The position numbers and the translations under genes are program-made. Of a DNA stretch of 41,669 nt, positions 29,586 through 37,910 are shown in pieces. Location: NCBI GenBank assembly GCA_010028905.1, contig RGZZ01000003.1:1-41669 (forward strand). The letters run 5' to 3'. Below the pieces are notes generated by a model. The model was given only the letters and a program-made list of their open reading frames with translations, made no database searches and had not been told where the DNA came from. The stretch's first letter is position 1; the number at the start of each line of letters is the position of its first letter. The stretch is from Pseudomonadota bacterium. GTDB lineage: Bacteria; Vulcanimicrobiota; Xenobia; RGZZ01.

Positions 29586-29760
29586 CAAGGTGCGCGTGAA
29601 CGAGTTGTTGCAAAGTCCCGGTTCTCTCTTCGCGGTCGAGGCCGCGCAGTCCCGCGCGCACGAGCGCCTTCCCTCGGCTTCCCACGGAAGAGAAAGAGAG
29701 AGGCGGGCGCGCCACCTCCCTCTGTATACCCTCCGTCGACTGCGGCTCGAGGCGTCGACC

Positions 29761-30420
29761 TCAGGGCGTCGAGAAGACGAACTCGGTCTTTCCGAGGCGC
29801 AGGCGGTCGCCGTTTCGCAGGACGCGCTGCTCGCCTGCGGCCATCTTGACGTTGTTCAAGAAGCTGCCGTTCGACGAGCCGACGTCTTCGAAGATGTACT
29901 CGTCGTCATTGCGCAGGATCTGCGCGTGGCGACGAGACACGTACGATTCCGGGTCATCGTTGGTGAGATCGACGTCGGGCTCGATCTGATCGGCAGGGCT
30001 GCGACGTCCCATGGTCGTGATCTCCTTGTTGAGATCGAACTGCTTGGTGCCATCGGCCAGGGCGATGCGCGCGCAGCCGGACGCGGCTGCCACCGGAGCG
30101 GCCGGAGGCGCCACCGGGACGGGCGCGGACACGGCTGCCGGGGCCGGACTCGAGCCGAGATTGGCCCCGCAGTCGACGCAGTAGGCCTCGGTCGACGGGT
30201 TGTCGGCCCCACACGACGGGCACTGCACACTCGCGCCCGTCGCTGCCGGTGCGGAGGGCGGCGCGGCGGCCGGTGCGGGAGGCGGCGCCACCGGCGTCAC
30301 AGCGGGCGCCGGAGGTGGGGTGGACGAGACATCGTGGGGAACGACCACGAGCTTTGCGCCGCAGTCTTCGCAGTAGGCGGCTCCTTCGAGATTGTCTGAA
30401 CCGCAGACGTCGCACTTCAT
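29761..30420 (-). CDS. Double zinc-ribbon FHA protein
   Basis: 219 residues from the ATG at 30420, with AAAGGAG about 12 bases upstream. Two zinc ribbons stand at the N-terminus: MKCDVCGSDN...CEDCG (1-22) and CPSCGADNPS...CVDCG (67-86), four cysteines each. They are separated and followed by proline/alanine-rich linkers. The last 110 residues are an FHA domain with TMGRRSPADQIEPDVDL, YVSRRHAQIL and VGSSNGSFLNN, retaining the arginine, serine and asparagine that contact phosphothreonine. No membrane segment is seen. It lies 43 bases after the VWA gene and shares zinc-ribbon style with the phosphatase fusion upstream, suggesting one module. Confidence 0.92.
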   Translation of the reverse strand: MKCDVCGSDNLEGAAYCEDCGAKLVVVPHDVSSTPPPAPAVTPVAPPPAPAAAPPSAPAATGASVQCPSCGADNPSTEAYCVDCGANLGSSPAPAAVSAPVPVAPPAAPVAAASGCARIALADGTKQFDLNKEITTMGRRSPADQIEPDVDLTNDDPESYVSRRHAQILRNDDEYIFEDVGSSNGSFLNNVKMAAGEQRVLRNGDRLRLGKTEFVFSTP

Positions 30421-30463
30421 ACCAGAGACGGGCTCCTTTCGAATTCGGGACGGAGTGATTTTT

Positions 30464-31747
30464 TCAGGAGGTCGGTGGCAGGGGCACCTGGTCGAGCAGC
30501 TGGGTGAGCTTTCGCGTGCCGTACTGCAGCTTCTTGGTGCCCGCCGACGACGCGGCCGCACCGGTCTCGATGCGCTGGGCTTCTTGCAAGGCCTGCTGCG
30601 CAAGATCGCCCTGGCCGCGCTCGAGAAGCGTGGTGGCCGCGGAGCGGAGCAGCTGCGTCGCCTTGGCCCGATCGCCCGCCTGGGCCAGCTCGAGCGCTCG
30701 GGTCTGCTGGCGGAACACCGAGACGAGATCGACGACGTTCATGACCTGAGGCGTGACCACCGACGCCAGCGCCGGGTCAGGGGTGTAGCCCACCAGCACG
30801 TCACGGCTGACCGACGCATCACGCACCTGAAGAGAGGGCAGATCGTAGGTGGCTTCGACCTGGGCCACACGATATGTGCCCGCCTGTCGAGAGGGCAGCT
30901 CGAGCTCGAACAAGGTCGACTGTACCTCGTTCGACTGCAGATCGGCGAGCTGGACCGTGGCTTCGCGATCGACCATCTGCAGCTGACCGAGGTCATTGAT
31001 GAGCGGCTTCACCTTGAAGGCCCGTCGCACACCGATGTCCTTGGCGAGCTTGAGCTTGATGCGCGGGTTGCGCACCACCACCGACTGCACCCCCTGCAGC
31101 TCGTCAGCGAAGATCTGGGGGATGTCACGCGGATCGTCGATGTAGTACGACTTCCCCCGACACCCGTTGGCGATGCCGAGGAGCAGCTCTTCATTGAAGT
31201 CATCACCCACGCCGATGGTGGACACCGAGATGCCATCGCGGTTGGCCTCGAGACAGCGCTCGTGGCACTTCTTCTCGGCCTGGGTGAGACCATCGGTGAG
31301 GATGACCACATGGTTCATGCGATCTGGCGAGAACGCGTTGCGCACCTGGCTCACCGCGGCCTCGATGCCCTTGAGCATCTCGGTGCCGCTGCCCACATCG
31401 ACCTGGTCGATGTTCTTGATCATGCGCTTGGCCTGCTCCTTGTCGTAGAGCTGACCGCTGGGAATCAGGACGCGAGCCTTGTCGGCGAACGCAATGATGG
31501 AACAGAGATCGGTGGGGCGCAGCTGATCGATGACGAACTGCACGGCATTCTTGACGTACTCGAGCTTGCGCGCCGCGTACATCGAACCGCTCTTGTCGAG
31601 AACGATGGCCAGGTTGAGGGCCGCGGGACCCGCCCCCACAGCCTCTCCTGGCCTCACCTCTGCAAGCAGGTAGAGCAGCTTCCGCTCGCTCGTCACCAGG
31701 ACATTCTGGTAGCTCAACAGCACGTCGAGCATCACTTCTTGTGCCAT
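30464..31747 (-). CDS. VWA-domain protein
   Basis: 427 residues. A von Willebrand factor A domain covers roughly residues 40-220 and has a complete metal-ion-dependent adhesion site: DKSGSM (51-56), T122 in GSGTEM, and D152 in LTDGLT. A beta-rich region and a helical C-terminus (LELAQAGDRAKATQLLRSAA, TPR-like) follow. No signal peptide or membrane helix, so it is probably cytosolic. Genes encoding a VWA protein, a PP2C phosphatase and a kinase together are known as the TerY-P triad in tellurite-resistance-type stress loci; this neighbourhood is similar in content, with FHA proteins added. The VWA protein is a likely adaptor or substrate. Confidence 0.93.
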   Translation of the reverse strand: MAQEVMLDVLLSYQNVLVTSERKLLYLLAEVRPGEAVGAGPAALNLAIVLDKSGSMYAARKLEYVKNAVQFVIDQLRPTDLCSIIAFADKARVLIPSGQLYDKEQAKRMIKNIDQVDVGSGTEMLKGIEAAVSQVRNAFSPDRMNHVVILTDGLTQAEKKCHERCLEANRDGISVSTIGVGDDFNEELLLGIANGCRGKSYYIDDPRDIPQIFADELQGVQSVVVRNPRIKLKLAKDIGVRRAFKVKPLINDLGQLQMVDREATVQLADLQSNEVQSTLFELELPSRQAGTYRVAQVEATYDLPSLQVRDASVSRDVLVGYTPDPALASVVTPQVMNVVDLVSVFRQQTRALELAQAGDRAKATQLLRSAATTLLERGQGDLAQQALQEAQRIETGAAASSAGTKKLQYGTRKLTQLLDQVPLPPTS

Positions 31748-31895
31748 GCGCGTTCCTCGCCTCTCCGTGTGCGGACCTCAACCCGCGCCGAACCTGCAGG
31801 CTCGGGAGGGATATCGCACTTCAATTGAATTGCGCAGGTTTCCTCCAACACCGCGTCACCGCCTGCCCTTCGCTCCCCTGCTCGCGCGCTGATGA

Positions 31896-33815
31896 TCAGG
31901 CGCTCGCGGGAAGGATGTGCACGATGATGGCCGTGGCGTTGTCGTCGGCGCCCCGACGCAGCGTCTCCTCGATGAGACGCTCGCAGGTCGCTTGAGGATC
32001 GTCGCCCTGCCGCATGAACCCGATGATCTCGTCCTCCGAGAAATATTCCCATACCCCGTCTGAGCAGAGGAGCAGGCGATCGCCCCGAGCCAGCTCCCGC
32101 GTGTAGAGGTCGACCTCGAGCTCCCCCTGGGTTCCCAGGGCGCGATAGAGATACGAGCGCTGAGGAGAGGTTCGGGCCTCCTCGCGGGTCAGCTGACCGA
32201 TGCGCACCAGCTTGCCCACGAGCGAGTGATCTTCGGTGACCTGATCGATCTGCTGCGATGCAGGGCGGTACAGATAGGCGCGGGTATCCCCCGCGTGCCC
32301 GAAGACGGCATGCGGCCAGTCGATCATCAGCGCCGTCAGGGTCGAGCCCATGCCGCGACGCGACTCGTCCTGGCGAGAGTAGTCGAACACGCAGCGGTTG
32401 GCCGTCTCGATGGCCTCGTGCACCAGCTCCTCGAGCCGTGGCACCGTCTCTGTGGGACGAAGGCGGCTCGTGTCGGTGCCGGTCTTCACGGGGATGCAGC
32501 TGGCGAGAACGTGGCTGGCCATCGATCGGATGGCCAGCGAAGATGCCTTGTCACCCTCAGCCTCGCCGCCCATGCCGTCGGCAACGACCACGAGGAGCGC
32601 CTGCGTCGGCACAGAGTGCTCCCACGCGGAGAAGCCCGTCACCAGGAGACTATCCTGGTTCACCGATCGCACGCAGCCGACGTGCGACTTCATGCCGATG
32701 ACACACGGGAGGAAGCCTGGCGCCCACGGCTGCTGCGGCGTCGAGGCCTCACCTGCCGAAGCGGGCTCGGAAGCCGGCGGCGCTGCCTCCGAGGGAGAGG
32801 GCGCCGGAGGGTCGGCTGGCGCAGGTGGCGCCTCACCCGCGGTGGTCGGAGCCGCGTCGCCAGCGGTGTCCTCAGCCCCGCCCAGCAGAACCTCTTCCAG
32901 GGCGTCAGCCATCTCGTCGGCCGAGGAGAAGCGGTTGCGAGCGTCCTTGCTGACGGCCTTCATCACAGCCGCCTCGAGACGAGGGGGAACGCCCTTCACG
33001 TGGGTTCGCAGAGGCGGGAAGAAGAAGAACTGCTCGCGGCTCACGGCAGCCGGGCTCTGACCGGAGAGCAGGAAGTAGAGGGTGGCCCCCACCCCGTACA
33101 CGTCGGATGCGACGCACGGCGAACCGCCCACACCGAAGGCCTCCGGCGCGGAATAGCCCTCGGTGACGCTGCACACCGCGGGGAGGTCGTCGATGCGAGC
33201 GAGGCGCTCATAGCCGTCGAGCAAGGCGAGCCCGCCATCGTCGATGAAGATGTGCGACGGGTGCACCCCGAGATGCAGAAAGCCTCGCCCGTGAAGCTCG
33301 GAGAGCGCCTTCAGCGTGGCGATGCCGATGGCAACGACGTCATCGTGGGGCAGCGGACCGCCATCCTGACGGTAGGGCTGAAGCGCGCACTGCGGGAGGG
33401 GGTCTCCCACCAGAAAGCCTCGCCCTTCGCGATAGAAGAAATCACTGACCGCCCACAGATGCGGGCACTCGCTGGCCTGCAGGGCACGCCAGGCTGTTGC
33501 CGCGCGAGACGGGTCTTCAGGGTGAGGCTGGCCAGGCGAAGCCTCATCGGCCTTCTCGAGGGGCGGCGCCTCCGCGTCTTCGAGGACGCGAGCCGCCTTG
33601 CCGTCACGCGCGCGAATGGCCTCGTAGACGTTGAACGCGCCGTCGACGCGCGCCGAAGCGACGATGTACCCTGTGCCGGGGATCTCGCCCAGGGGCAGGA
33701 GATCGTGACGCTGACGCTGCTCGAGAACGACGGGGGCCGCCGTCAGCAGTGCCCCGCAATCGGCACAGTAGGTCTCTTCACCGGGGTTTTCGAGCTCGCA
33801 CGATGGACACCTCAA
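31896..33815 (-). CDS. Zinc ribbon - pseudokinase - PP2C phosphatase fusion
   Basis: 639 residues from a TTG at 33815 (GGAG nine bases upstream), giving an MRCPSC start as in the neighbouring FHA protein; a GTG at 33854 is possible. Residues 1-22 form a four-cysteine ribbon. Residues 45-310 follow a kinase fold, but key residues are lost: the VAIK lysine is arginine (AARVL, 74-78), HRDLKPSN reads HLGVHPSH (181-188), and DFG reads DGY (200-202). SAPEAFG and the DVYGVG helix remain. After a proline/alanine linker, residues 370-639 are a PP2C phosphatase with NQD (386-388), VADGMGG (411-417), GDTRAYL, CSDGVWEYF and DDNAT, all metal ligands intact. I infer a phosphatase whose targeting or regulation comes from a dead kinase. 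Confidence 0.9.
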   Translation of the reverse strand: MRCPSCELENPGEETYCADCGALLTAAPVVLEQRQRHDLLPLGEIPGTGYIVASARVDGAFNVYEAIRARDGKAARVLEDAEAPPLEKADEASPGQPHPEDPSRAATAWRALQASECPHLWAVSDFFYREGRGFLVGDPLPQCALQPYRQDGGPLPHDDVVAIGIATLKALSELHGRGFLHLGVHPSHIFIDDGGLALLDGYERLARIDDLPAVCSVTEGYSAPEAFGVGGSPCVASDVYGVGATLYFLLSGQSPAAVSREQFFFFPPLRTHVKGVPPRLEAAVMKAVSKDARNRFSSADEMADALEEVLLGGAEDTAGDAAPTTAGEAPPAPADPPAPSPSEAAPPASEPASAGEASTPQQPWAPGFLPCVIGMKSHVGCVRSVNQDSLLVTGFSAWEHSVPTQALLVVVADGMGGEAEGDKASSLAIRSMASHVLASCIPVKTGTDTSRLRPTETVPRLEELVHEAIETANRCVFDYSRQDESRRGMGSTLTALMIDWPHAVFGHAGDTRAYLYRPASQQIDQVTEDHSLVGKLVRIGQLTREEARTSPQRSYLYRALGTQGELEVDLYTRELARGDRLLLCSDGVWEYFSEDEIIGFMRQGDDPQATCERLIEETLRRGADDNATAIIVHILPASA

Positions 33816-33945
33816 GAACCGTTGCTCCGTTCTGTCTGCCGCGCACAACCCCACCAGGTGAGGGCCCGCCGTGACGTACCTCGTGCAGGTGGGCTTCTCT
33901 GGTATTTCAGCGGAATCCTCCGCTCCCGTTGCGGCGGCGCGACGG

Positions 33946-35406
33946 TCAGTGCAGCGGCACCGTGAACAGGTTCATCCACGGGAACCAGCGCGACAGGGGA
34001 TGACCCCGAGCGAGAAGGAAGGCGATGAGCGCAAGGTTCAGCCCGCAGCAGCACGCCGCAGCCACGGCGAACACACGCAGCGCGATTCGCTCATCGCTCG
34101 GGCAGGCGTAGTAGAGCACCGCCAGCAGCAGAGCCGCCACAAACCCGAAGACGGGGATGAGCGAGGCCACGGCGAGGAGGGCGGCGAGTATGACGCCCAG
34201 CAGGCTGAGACGCGCGGGCTCGATGGACACGCACACAGGCAGGCGGACCTCCCCGGCGGGGCTGCGAAGGAAGACCTCGGTTCGATGTGTGCCCCCCTCG
34301 CGCAGCGAGGAGGTGTACACGGTGACCTCCACGGTCGCGTCCGCACGCTCGAGGAACCGAGGCTCGATGCGAACCATGCGCCGTTCCGGGCAGGACAGTG
34401 CACCACGCGCCCCTCCCGTCACGCGCACCTCGAGCCGGCGGGTCTCGCCCTGTCGCAGCGTGCCGAAGTCGAGAGCCGCGGGGGCGAACGCCAGCGCCAT
34501 CTTCTGGGTATGCACAGGGGCTTGAGGCTCCGGCGACGGGGGCATCGCTGGCCGTTGCGCGAGCGGAGGGGCGGATCGGCCGGCAACGCTGTCGAGCGCT
34601 TCCCGCAGAGCCGCCCCCATCTCGGCCATGTCGGAGAAGCGATCGGCCGGGTTCACCGAGACGGCACGAAGAACGACGGCGTCCACGGCGGGTGGCAGGC
34701 CGCCACAGATCGACGAGGGCGGGAGGAACACAAACATGTGGTCGGTGGGGGCGCGCGCGGTGAGCAGATAGTGCAGCGTGGCCCCGAGCCCATAGACGTC
34801 GACGCGGCCATCGCTCTGCCTTGCGCCGTACTGCTCGGGCGCTGCGTAGCCAGGCGTGCCCAGGGCCACGGTGTCCGCCGCCTTCTCGGCGGAGTGGAAG
34901 CGAGCGATGCCGAAGTCGATGAGCTTGATGGCGCCATCGGTGGTGAGCATGACATTCGAGGGCTTCATGTCACGAAAGATGACCGCAGGGGAGCGGCCGT
35001 GCAGATAGACGAGCGCCTCTGCGAGCTCGACGCACCACTGCAGCGCTCGGGAGGGGTCGACCGGGCCCGACTGCTCGACCCGTCGCTCGAGGGTCTCCCC
35101 TTCGAGCAGCTCCATGACGAGATAGCGACGCCCCCCCTCGATGAAGTAGTCGCACACACGGGGAAGCGTGCGATGGCTGAGCGCTGCGAGCATGATCGCT
35201 TCCTGCTCGAACAGCCGCCCCGCCTGCTCGAGGTCGTCGCCATCGAGATGATCGACCCCCATCTCCTTCACCGCCCACACCGCGGTGGCTAGACGTCGAT
35301 CGCGTGCTCGATAGACGGCACTCATGCCCCCTCGCCCCAGCAGCGAGACGATCTCGTAGCGCTCGGCGAGCACGGTTCCCGGGGGCAGCAGATCCGAGTC
35401 TGACAT
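33946..35406 (-). CDS. Ser/Thr protein kinase with Ig-like domain and C-terminal membrane helices
   Basis: 486 residues from the ATG at 35406 (a GTG at 35415 is possible; neither has a clear ribosome site). A complete kinase domain fills about residues 15-290: LGRGGMSAVYRA, AVKEMG (ATP lysine), FRDMKPSNVML with phenylalanine for the usual histidine, IDFGIAR, and GTPGYAAPEQYG. An Ig-like or ASH/PapD-like strand-rich part follows (LDFGTLRQGETRRLEVRV). The last 100 residues contain two to three hydrophobic helices (LLGVILAALLAVASLIPVFG; VFAVAAACCCGLNLALIAFL). This is reversed from PknB-type kinases, which sense with an outer domain; here the inner side holds kinase and Ig-like parts. It begins the signalling run. 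Confidence 0.93.
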   Translation of the reverse strand: MSDSDLLPPGTVLAERYEIVSLLGRGGMSAVYRARDRRLATAVWAVKEMGVDHLDGDDLEQAGRLFEQEAIMLAALSHRTLPRVCDYFIEGGRRYLVMELLEGETLERRVEQSGPVDPSRALQWCVELAEALVYLHGRSPAVIFRDMKPSNVMLTTDGAIKLIDFGIARFHSAEKAADTVALGTPGYAAPEQYGARQSDGRVDVYGLGATLHYLLTARAPTDHMFVFLPPSSICGGLPPAVDAVVLRAVSVNPADRFSDMAEMGAALREALDSVAGRSAPPLAQRPAMPPSPEPQAPVHTQKMALAFAPAALDFGTLRQGETRRLEVRVTGGARGALSCPERRMVRIEPRFLERADATVEVTVYTSSLREGGTHRTEVFLRSPAGEVRLPVCVSIEPARLSLLGVILAALLAVASLIPVFGFVAALLLAVLYYACPSDERIALRVFAVAAACCCGLNLALIAFLLARGHPLSRWFPWMNLFTVPLH

Positions 35407-35489
35407 GGCAGGCACAAGGTTCGGCGCGGCGACTCCTCCAGGCCTGCCATCGCACGCTGACCGCCCAGGGCCTCCCCAGAACGCGAAGA

Positions 35490-35519
35490 GGGGCCGTCGC
35501 CCGGATGAGCGACGGCCCC
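35490..35519 (-). terminator. Terminator hairpin after rplL
   Basis: GGGGCCGTCGC (35490-35500) pairs with GCGACGGCCCC (35509-35519) around an eight-base loop, an 11-base-pair GC-rich stem between the rplL stop and the kinase start. The flank is not T-rich. It lies about 31 bases downstream of rplL on the minus strand. Confidence 0.65.
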
Positions 35520-35550
35520 CCTCCTCGCGGCGAAGATTCGCCGCCCGTGG

Positions 35551-35952
35551 CTACTTGAGCTTGATCTCGGCGCCGACCTCGGCGAAGCGAGCCTTCATCT
35601 TCTCGGCCTCTTCCTTGGTCACGCCTTCCTTGATGACCTTGGGCGCGCCGTCGACGAGCTCCTTGGCCTCCTTAAGGCCGTGGGTGGTGAACTCGCGCAC
35701 CACCTTGATGACCTGGACCTTGTTGGCATCTGCCTTCACGGAGGCGAGCTCGATGTCGAACGAGGTCTTCTCCTCCTCGGCAGCGGCAGCGCCGCCACCC
35801 GCCGCGCCGGCGACCGGCATGGCAACCGCGGCCACGGGCGCTGCGGCGGAGACGCCGAGCTTCTCCTCGAGGGCCTTGGTCAGCTCAGCCGCCTGCATGA
35901 GCGTGAGGTTGCAGATGGCATCCATGAGTTCTTCCTGGGTAAGCGTAGGCAT
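35551..35952 (-). CDS. rplL: Ribosomal protein bL12 (L7/L12)
   Basis: 133 residues, AAAGGA about 11 bases before the ATG. The N-terminal dimerisation part ([20 protein letters not shown]), an alanine/glycine hinge ([20 protein letters not shown]) and the C-terminal factor-binding domain ([20 protein letters not shown], then [19 protein letters not shown]) are typical. It forms the ribosomal stalk with L10 and recruits GTPase factors. The gene is 60 bases after rplJ, with which it is co-transcribed, and is followed by a hairpin. The usual rplK-rplA are not upstream. Confidence 0.98.
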   Translation of the reverse strand: MPTLTQEELMDAICNLTLMQAAELTKALEEKLGVSAAAPVAAVAMPVAGAAGGGAAAAEEEKTSFDIELASVKADANKVQVIKVVREFTTHGLKEAKELVDGAPKVIKEGVTKEEAEKMKARFAEVGAEIKLK

Positions 35953-36012
35953 GATTGAAGTTCCTTTCTCTTCGTTGAAACGTGGGTTGTGCTCGGGTGA
36001 GATGCGACCGTA

Positions 36013-36591
36013 TCAGGCTTCCGCGGCTGCGGGAGCGCCTTCAGGCTGCTTCTCGGAGATCTGATGGGTGATGCTCGCCACGCGGCGTCCGGGCTCCTGA
36101 AGAAGCCGCATGAGCTGCTGGTGCGGAGCGATCAGCATGCCCAGCAGCTGCTGGTAGATGACCTCGCGGGACGGCAGCGACGCCAGGGCGTCGATTCCCT
36201 TCGCATCGAGGACCTGCCCATCCATGTAGGCGGCCTTGATGTACGGGGGCTTCTGCTTGCGTTCCTTGAGGAAATCAGTCAGCGCCTTTGCGAGCGTGAC
36301 CGGATCCTTGTATCCGAACGCGATGGCCGTGGGGTTCTCGAAGTGTGCGTCGAGCCCCGTGATGCCAAGCTCACCAACGACCTTGCGGGCCAGCGTGTTC
36401 TTGACGACCTTGTACTCGCCGTCTTGTTCGCGCAGCCTTCCGCGAAGCGCAGTGATGTCCTTGACGTCGAGTCCGTCGCCTTCACCGCGGTAGTCGGTCA
36501 GGATCGCGATCTTCGCGTTCCCGAACTTCTCGCGGAGCTCTTCGAGGCTGGCGGTCTTTCTGGCCATGGCCTGCTTGTGCGTGAGTGCCAT
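36013..36591 (-). CDS. rplJ: Ribosomal protein uL10
   Basis: 192 residues; ATG preceded by AGGAGGT at a good distance. The N-terminal rRNA-binding part (MARKTASLEELREKFGNAKI, DYRGEGDGLDV) and VVKNTLARKVVGELGI identify it. The tail helix (IYQQLLGMLIAPHQQLMRLL) is where L12 dimers bind. The protein forms the base of the stalk. It probably represses its own operon by binding the leader at about 36790-36890 together with L12. Confidence 0.98.
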   Translation of the reverse strand: MALTHKQAMARKTASLEELREKFGNAKIAILTDYRGEGDGLDVKDITALRGRLREQDGEYKVVKNTLARKVVGELGITGLDAHFENPTAIAFGYKDPVTLAKALTDFLKERKQKPPYIKAAYMDGQVLDAKGIDALASLPSREVIYQQLLGMLIAPHQQLMRLLQEPGRRVASITHQISEKQPEGAPAAAEA

Positions 36592-36789
36592 ACGCTCACC
36601 TCCTCTCTATGAATCCGAGGCGCGCGTCTTGGGCGCGTCTCGGTCGATGTGCCACAGGCACGGAAGGTGAACCTGCCAAAAAGCCCTCGCCACCGCTGCG
36701 CCCATGTCGGGCCGGATGTCGAGGGCTCCAGGAAGCGCGCAACGCCTGAGCGACACGCGGTCGCGGCAGCGGCGCACACAGAAGTTGCT

Positions 36790-36890
36790 TTCTGGACGTT
36801 CACCTCGGCAGGCGGCTTGCGCCATTCTCCCAGCCCGGTTCGTCGCGAAGGGTCTCGCGGTGATCGGGCGGGCACCTGCTGTCTACGGCT
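36790..36890 (-). ncRNA. L10 leader (autoregulatory r-protein leader)
   Basis: On the minus strand the transcript begins near 36889. It contains GTAGACAGCAGGTG (36873-36886) and, about 60 bases on, CCTGCCGAGGTG (36801-36812). The GCAGG and CCTGC parts pair, and this pair of boxes is the hallmark of the L10 leader found mainly in Firmicutes and relatives, where L10-L12 binds and lowers expression. A later GGGCTTTTTGGCAGG (near 36678-36692) could take part in an alternative fold. Boundaries are approximate. Confidence 0.75.
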
Positions 36891-36895
36891 TCGGT

Positions 36896-36925
36896 ATTAT
36901 AGGAGATTCGATTCATTGCTGTCAA
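36896..36925 (-). promoter_or_regulatory. Consensus promoter for rplJ-rplL
   Basis: Minus strand: TTGACA (36920-36925), an 18-base spacer and TATAAT (36896-36901), both hexamers perfect. Transcription should start near 36889, giving a leader of about 300 bases ahead of rplJ. It stands back to back with the rpmB promoter. Confidence 0.9.
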
Positions 36926-36933
36926 GCGAGGAC

Positions 36934-36962
36934 TTGCGCTCGCCGCGGTAGTGTGATATCAT
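36934..36962 (+). promoter_or_regulatory. Promoter for rpmB
   Basis: Plus strand: TTGCGC (36934-36939), a 17-base spacer and TATCAT (36957-36962). The start would be near 36969, leaving a leader of about 190 bases. From 36970 to 37156 I see only an ACGGAGA ribosome site near 37140-37146 and no further structure. The -35 boxes of this and the rplJ promoter are eight bases apart. Confidence 0.65.
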
Positions 36963-37156
36963 CTCGCATCGTTGGGCTCTCAGCAGCCGCGTGCTTCTAC
37001 TTCTGCCTGCACGGCTGAACACGCAACCGCTGCGCTGAGCGGGCCGCGCGCTTCCTGCGCATCGCCCCGCCCGCCGACAAGCCGACGGCGACCGTGCGCT
37101 GAAGTGAAGCGCGCAGTGCCGCCCGCGATTCCTGTTCGAGAACGGAGACATCACTC

Positions 37157-37348
37157 ATGGCTATGGTCTGCGACCTCTGTGGCAAGGGCCCGGTGAGCGG
37201 GAACACGATCAGCCACTCCAACCGCAAGACGCGTCGCCGTTGGCTGCCGAACCTGCAGTCGACGAGCCTCACCATCAATGGCAAGGAGAAGGCGGTTCGC
37301 GTGTGCACGCGCTGCCTTCGCACGCATCGCAAGGCCGCGGCGAACTGA
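37157..37348 (+). CDS. rpmB: Ribosomal protein bL28, zinc-binding form
   Basis: 63 residues, GGAGA nine bases upstream of the ATG. The start [20 protein letters not shown] and the later [12 protein letters not shown] give two CxxC pairs, the zinc-binding version of L28 found in many Gram-positive and related bacteria. The protein is part of the large subunit. Many bacteria also carry a cysteine-free copy induced by zinc starvation; none is in the window. Confidence 0.97.
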   Translation: MAMVCDLCGKGPVSGNTISHSNRKTRRRWLPNLQSTSLTINGKEKAVRVCTRCLRTHRKAAAN

Positions 37349-37380
37349 TACCCCCGCAGCCGTTCCCGAGAGACGTCACC

Positions 37381-37905
37381 ATGCCGTCGCCGCTGCGCTT
37401 GCTGAAGACCGTCACTCTGGTTGTCGTGGCCGTGGGCCTGTGCCTCACCCGAGGGTGGGGGCAGGTCTACGATCCGCACACGGGTGACCCCCCCTCTCAC
37501 TCGCACGTCCAGTTCACCACGAACGATTGGCAGGTCGAGGCAACGCCAGACGGCGGCAAGCTGAGTGGCACCTGTCGTCTCGACTGCTACGTCGATGAGT
37601 ACGACCAGGTGTACCTCAAGCTCCGCGGCCTGAAGGGCCAGGGGCTATACACCGTCTGGATGGTGAAGCGCGACAAGGGCGAGAGCGAGGAGCGCGCGGG
37701 CGTGTCGCGCCACTGGAACGGCGATGACGCCAGCCGCTTCGACTTCACCGCCGAGCCGAGCGGCTCGGGGTACTACAACGGCTGGACGCAGAAATGTCCC
37801 CTGGGGCGCTGGAAGTTCCTCGAGGTTCGCTACCACCCGAACGGCAACATGAAGGACCTCGACTCCAGCGTGGTCGCTCTGCGCGTTCGGCTGCGACCGC
37901 AGTAG
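37381..37905 (+). CDS. Small secreted protein of unknown function
   Basis: 174 residues from the ATG at 37381, 33 bases after rpmB. An N-terminal hydrophobic run (LKTVTLVVVAVGLCL) is a signal peptide ending near GWGQ. The mature part is strand-rich with two cysteines close together (GTCRLDCYV, probably a disulfide or metal pair) and a third in QKCPLG. Aromatic and glycine-rich stretches (YYNGWTQKC, KFLEVRYHPNG) suggest a beta-sandwich. I do not recognise the family. The DUF2079 gene begins a few bases after its stop. Confidence 0.7.
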   Translation: MPSPLRLLKTVTLVVVAVGLCLTRGWGQVYDPHTGDPPSHSHVQFTTNDWQVEATPDGGKLSGTCRLDCYVDEYDQVYLKLRGLKGQGLYTVWMVKRDKGESEERAGVSRHWNGDDASRFDFTAEPSGSGYYNGWTQKCPLGRWKFLEVRYHPNGNMKDLDSSVVALRVRLRPQ

Positions 37906-37910
37906 GGCGG

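Noticed and set aside
31820-31829. Perfect palindrome TTCAATTGAA between the VWA gene and the phosphatase fusion
   Set aside because: It is only ten bases, not repeated elsewhere in the module as far as I can see, and no promoter hexamers are placed around it, so an operator cannot be claimed.
36649-36951. Open frames on the plus strand opposite the rplJ leader
   Set aside because: They have no ribosome site and no protein likeness, and the region is better explained by the leader and promoters on the minus strand.
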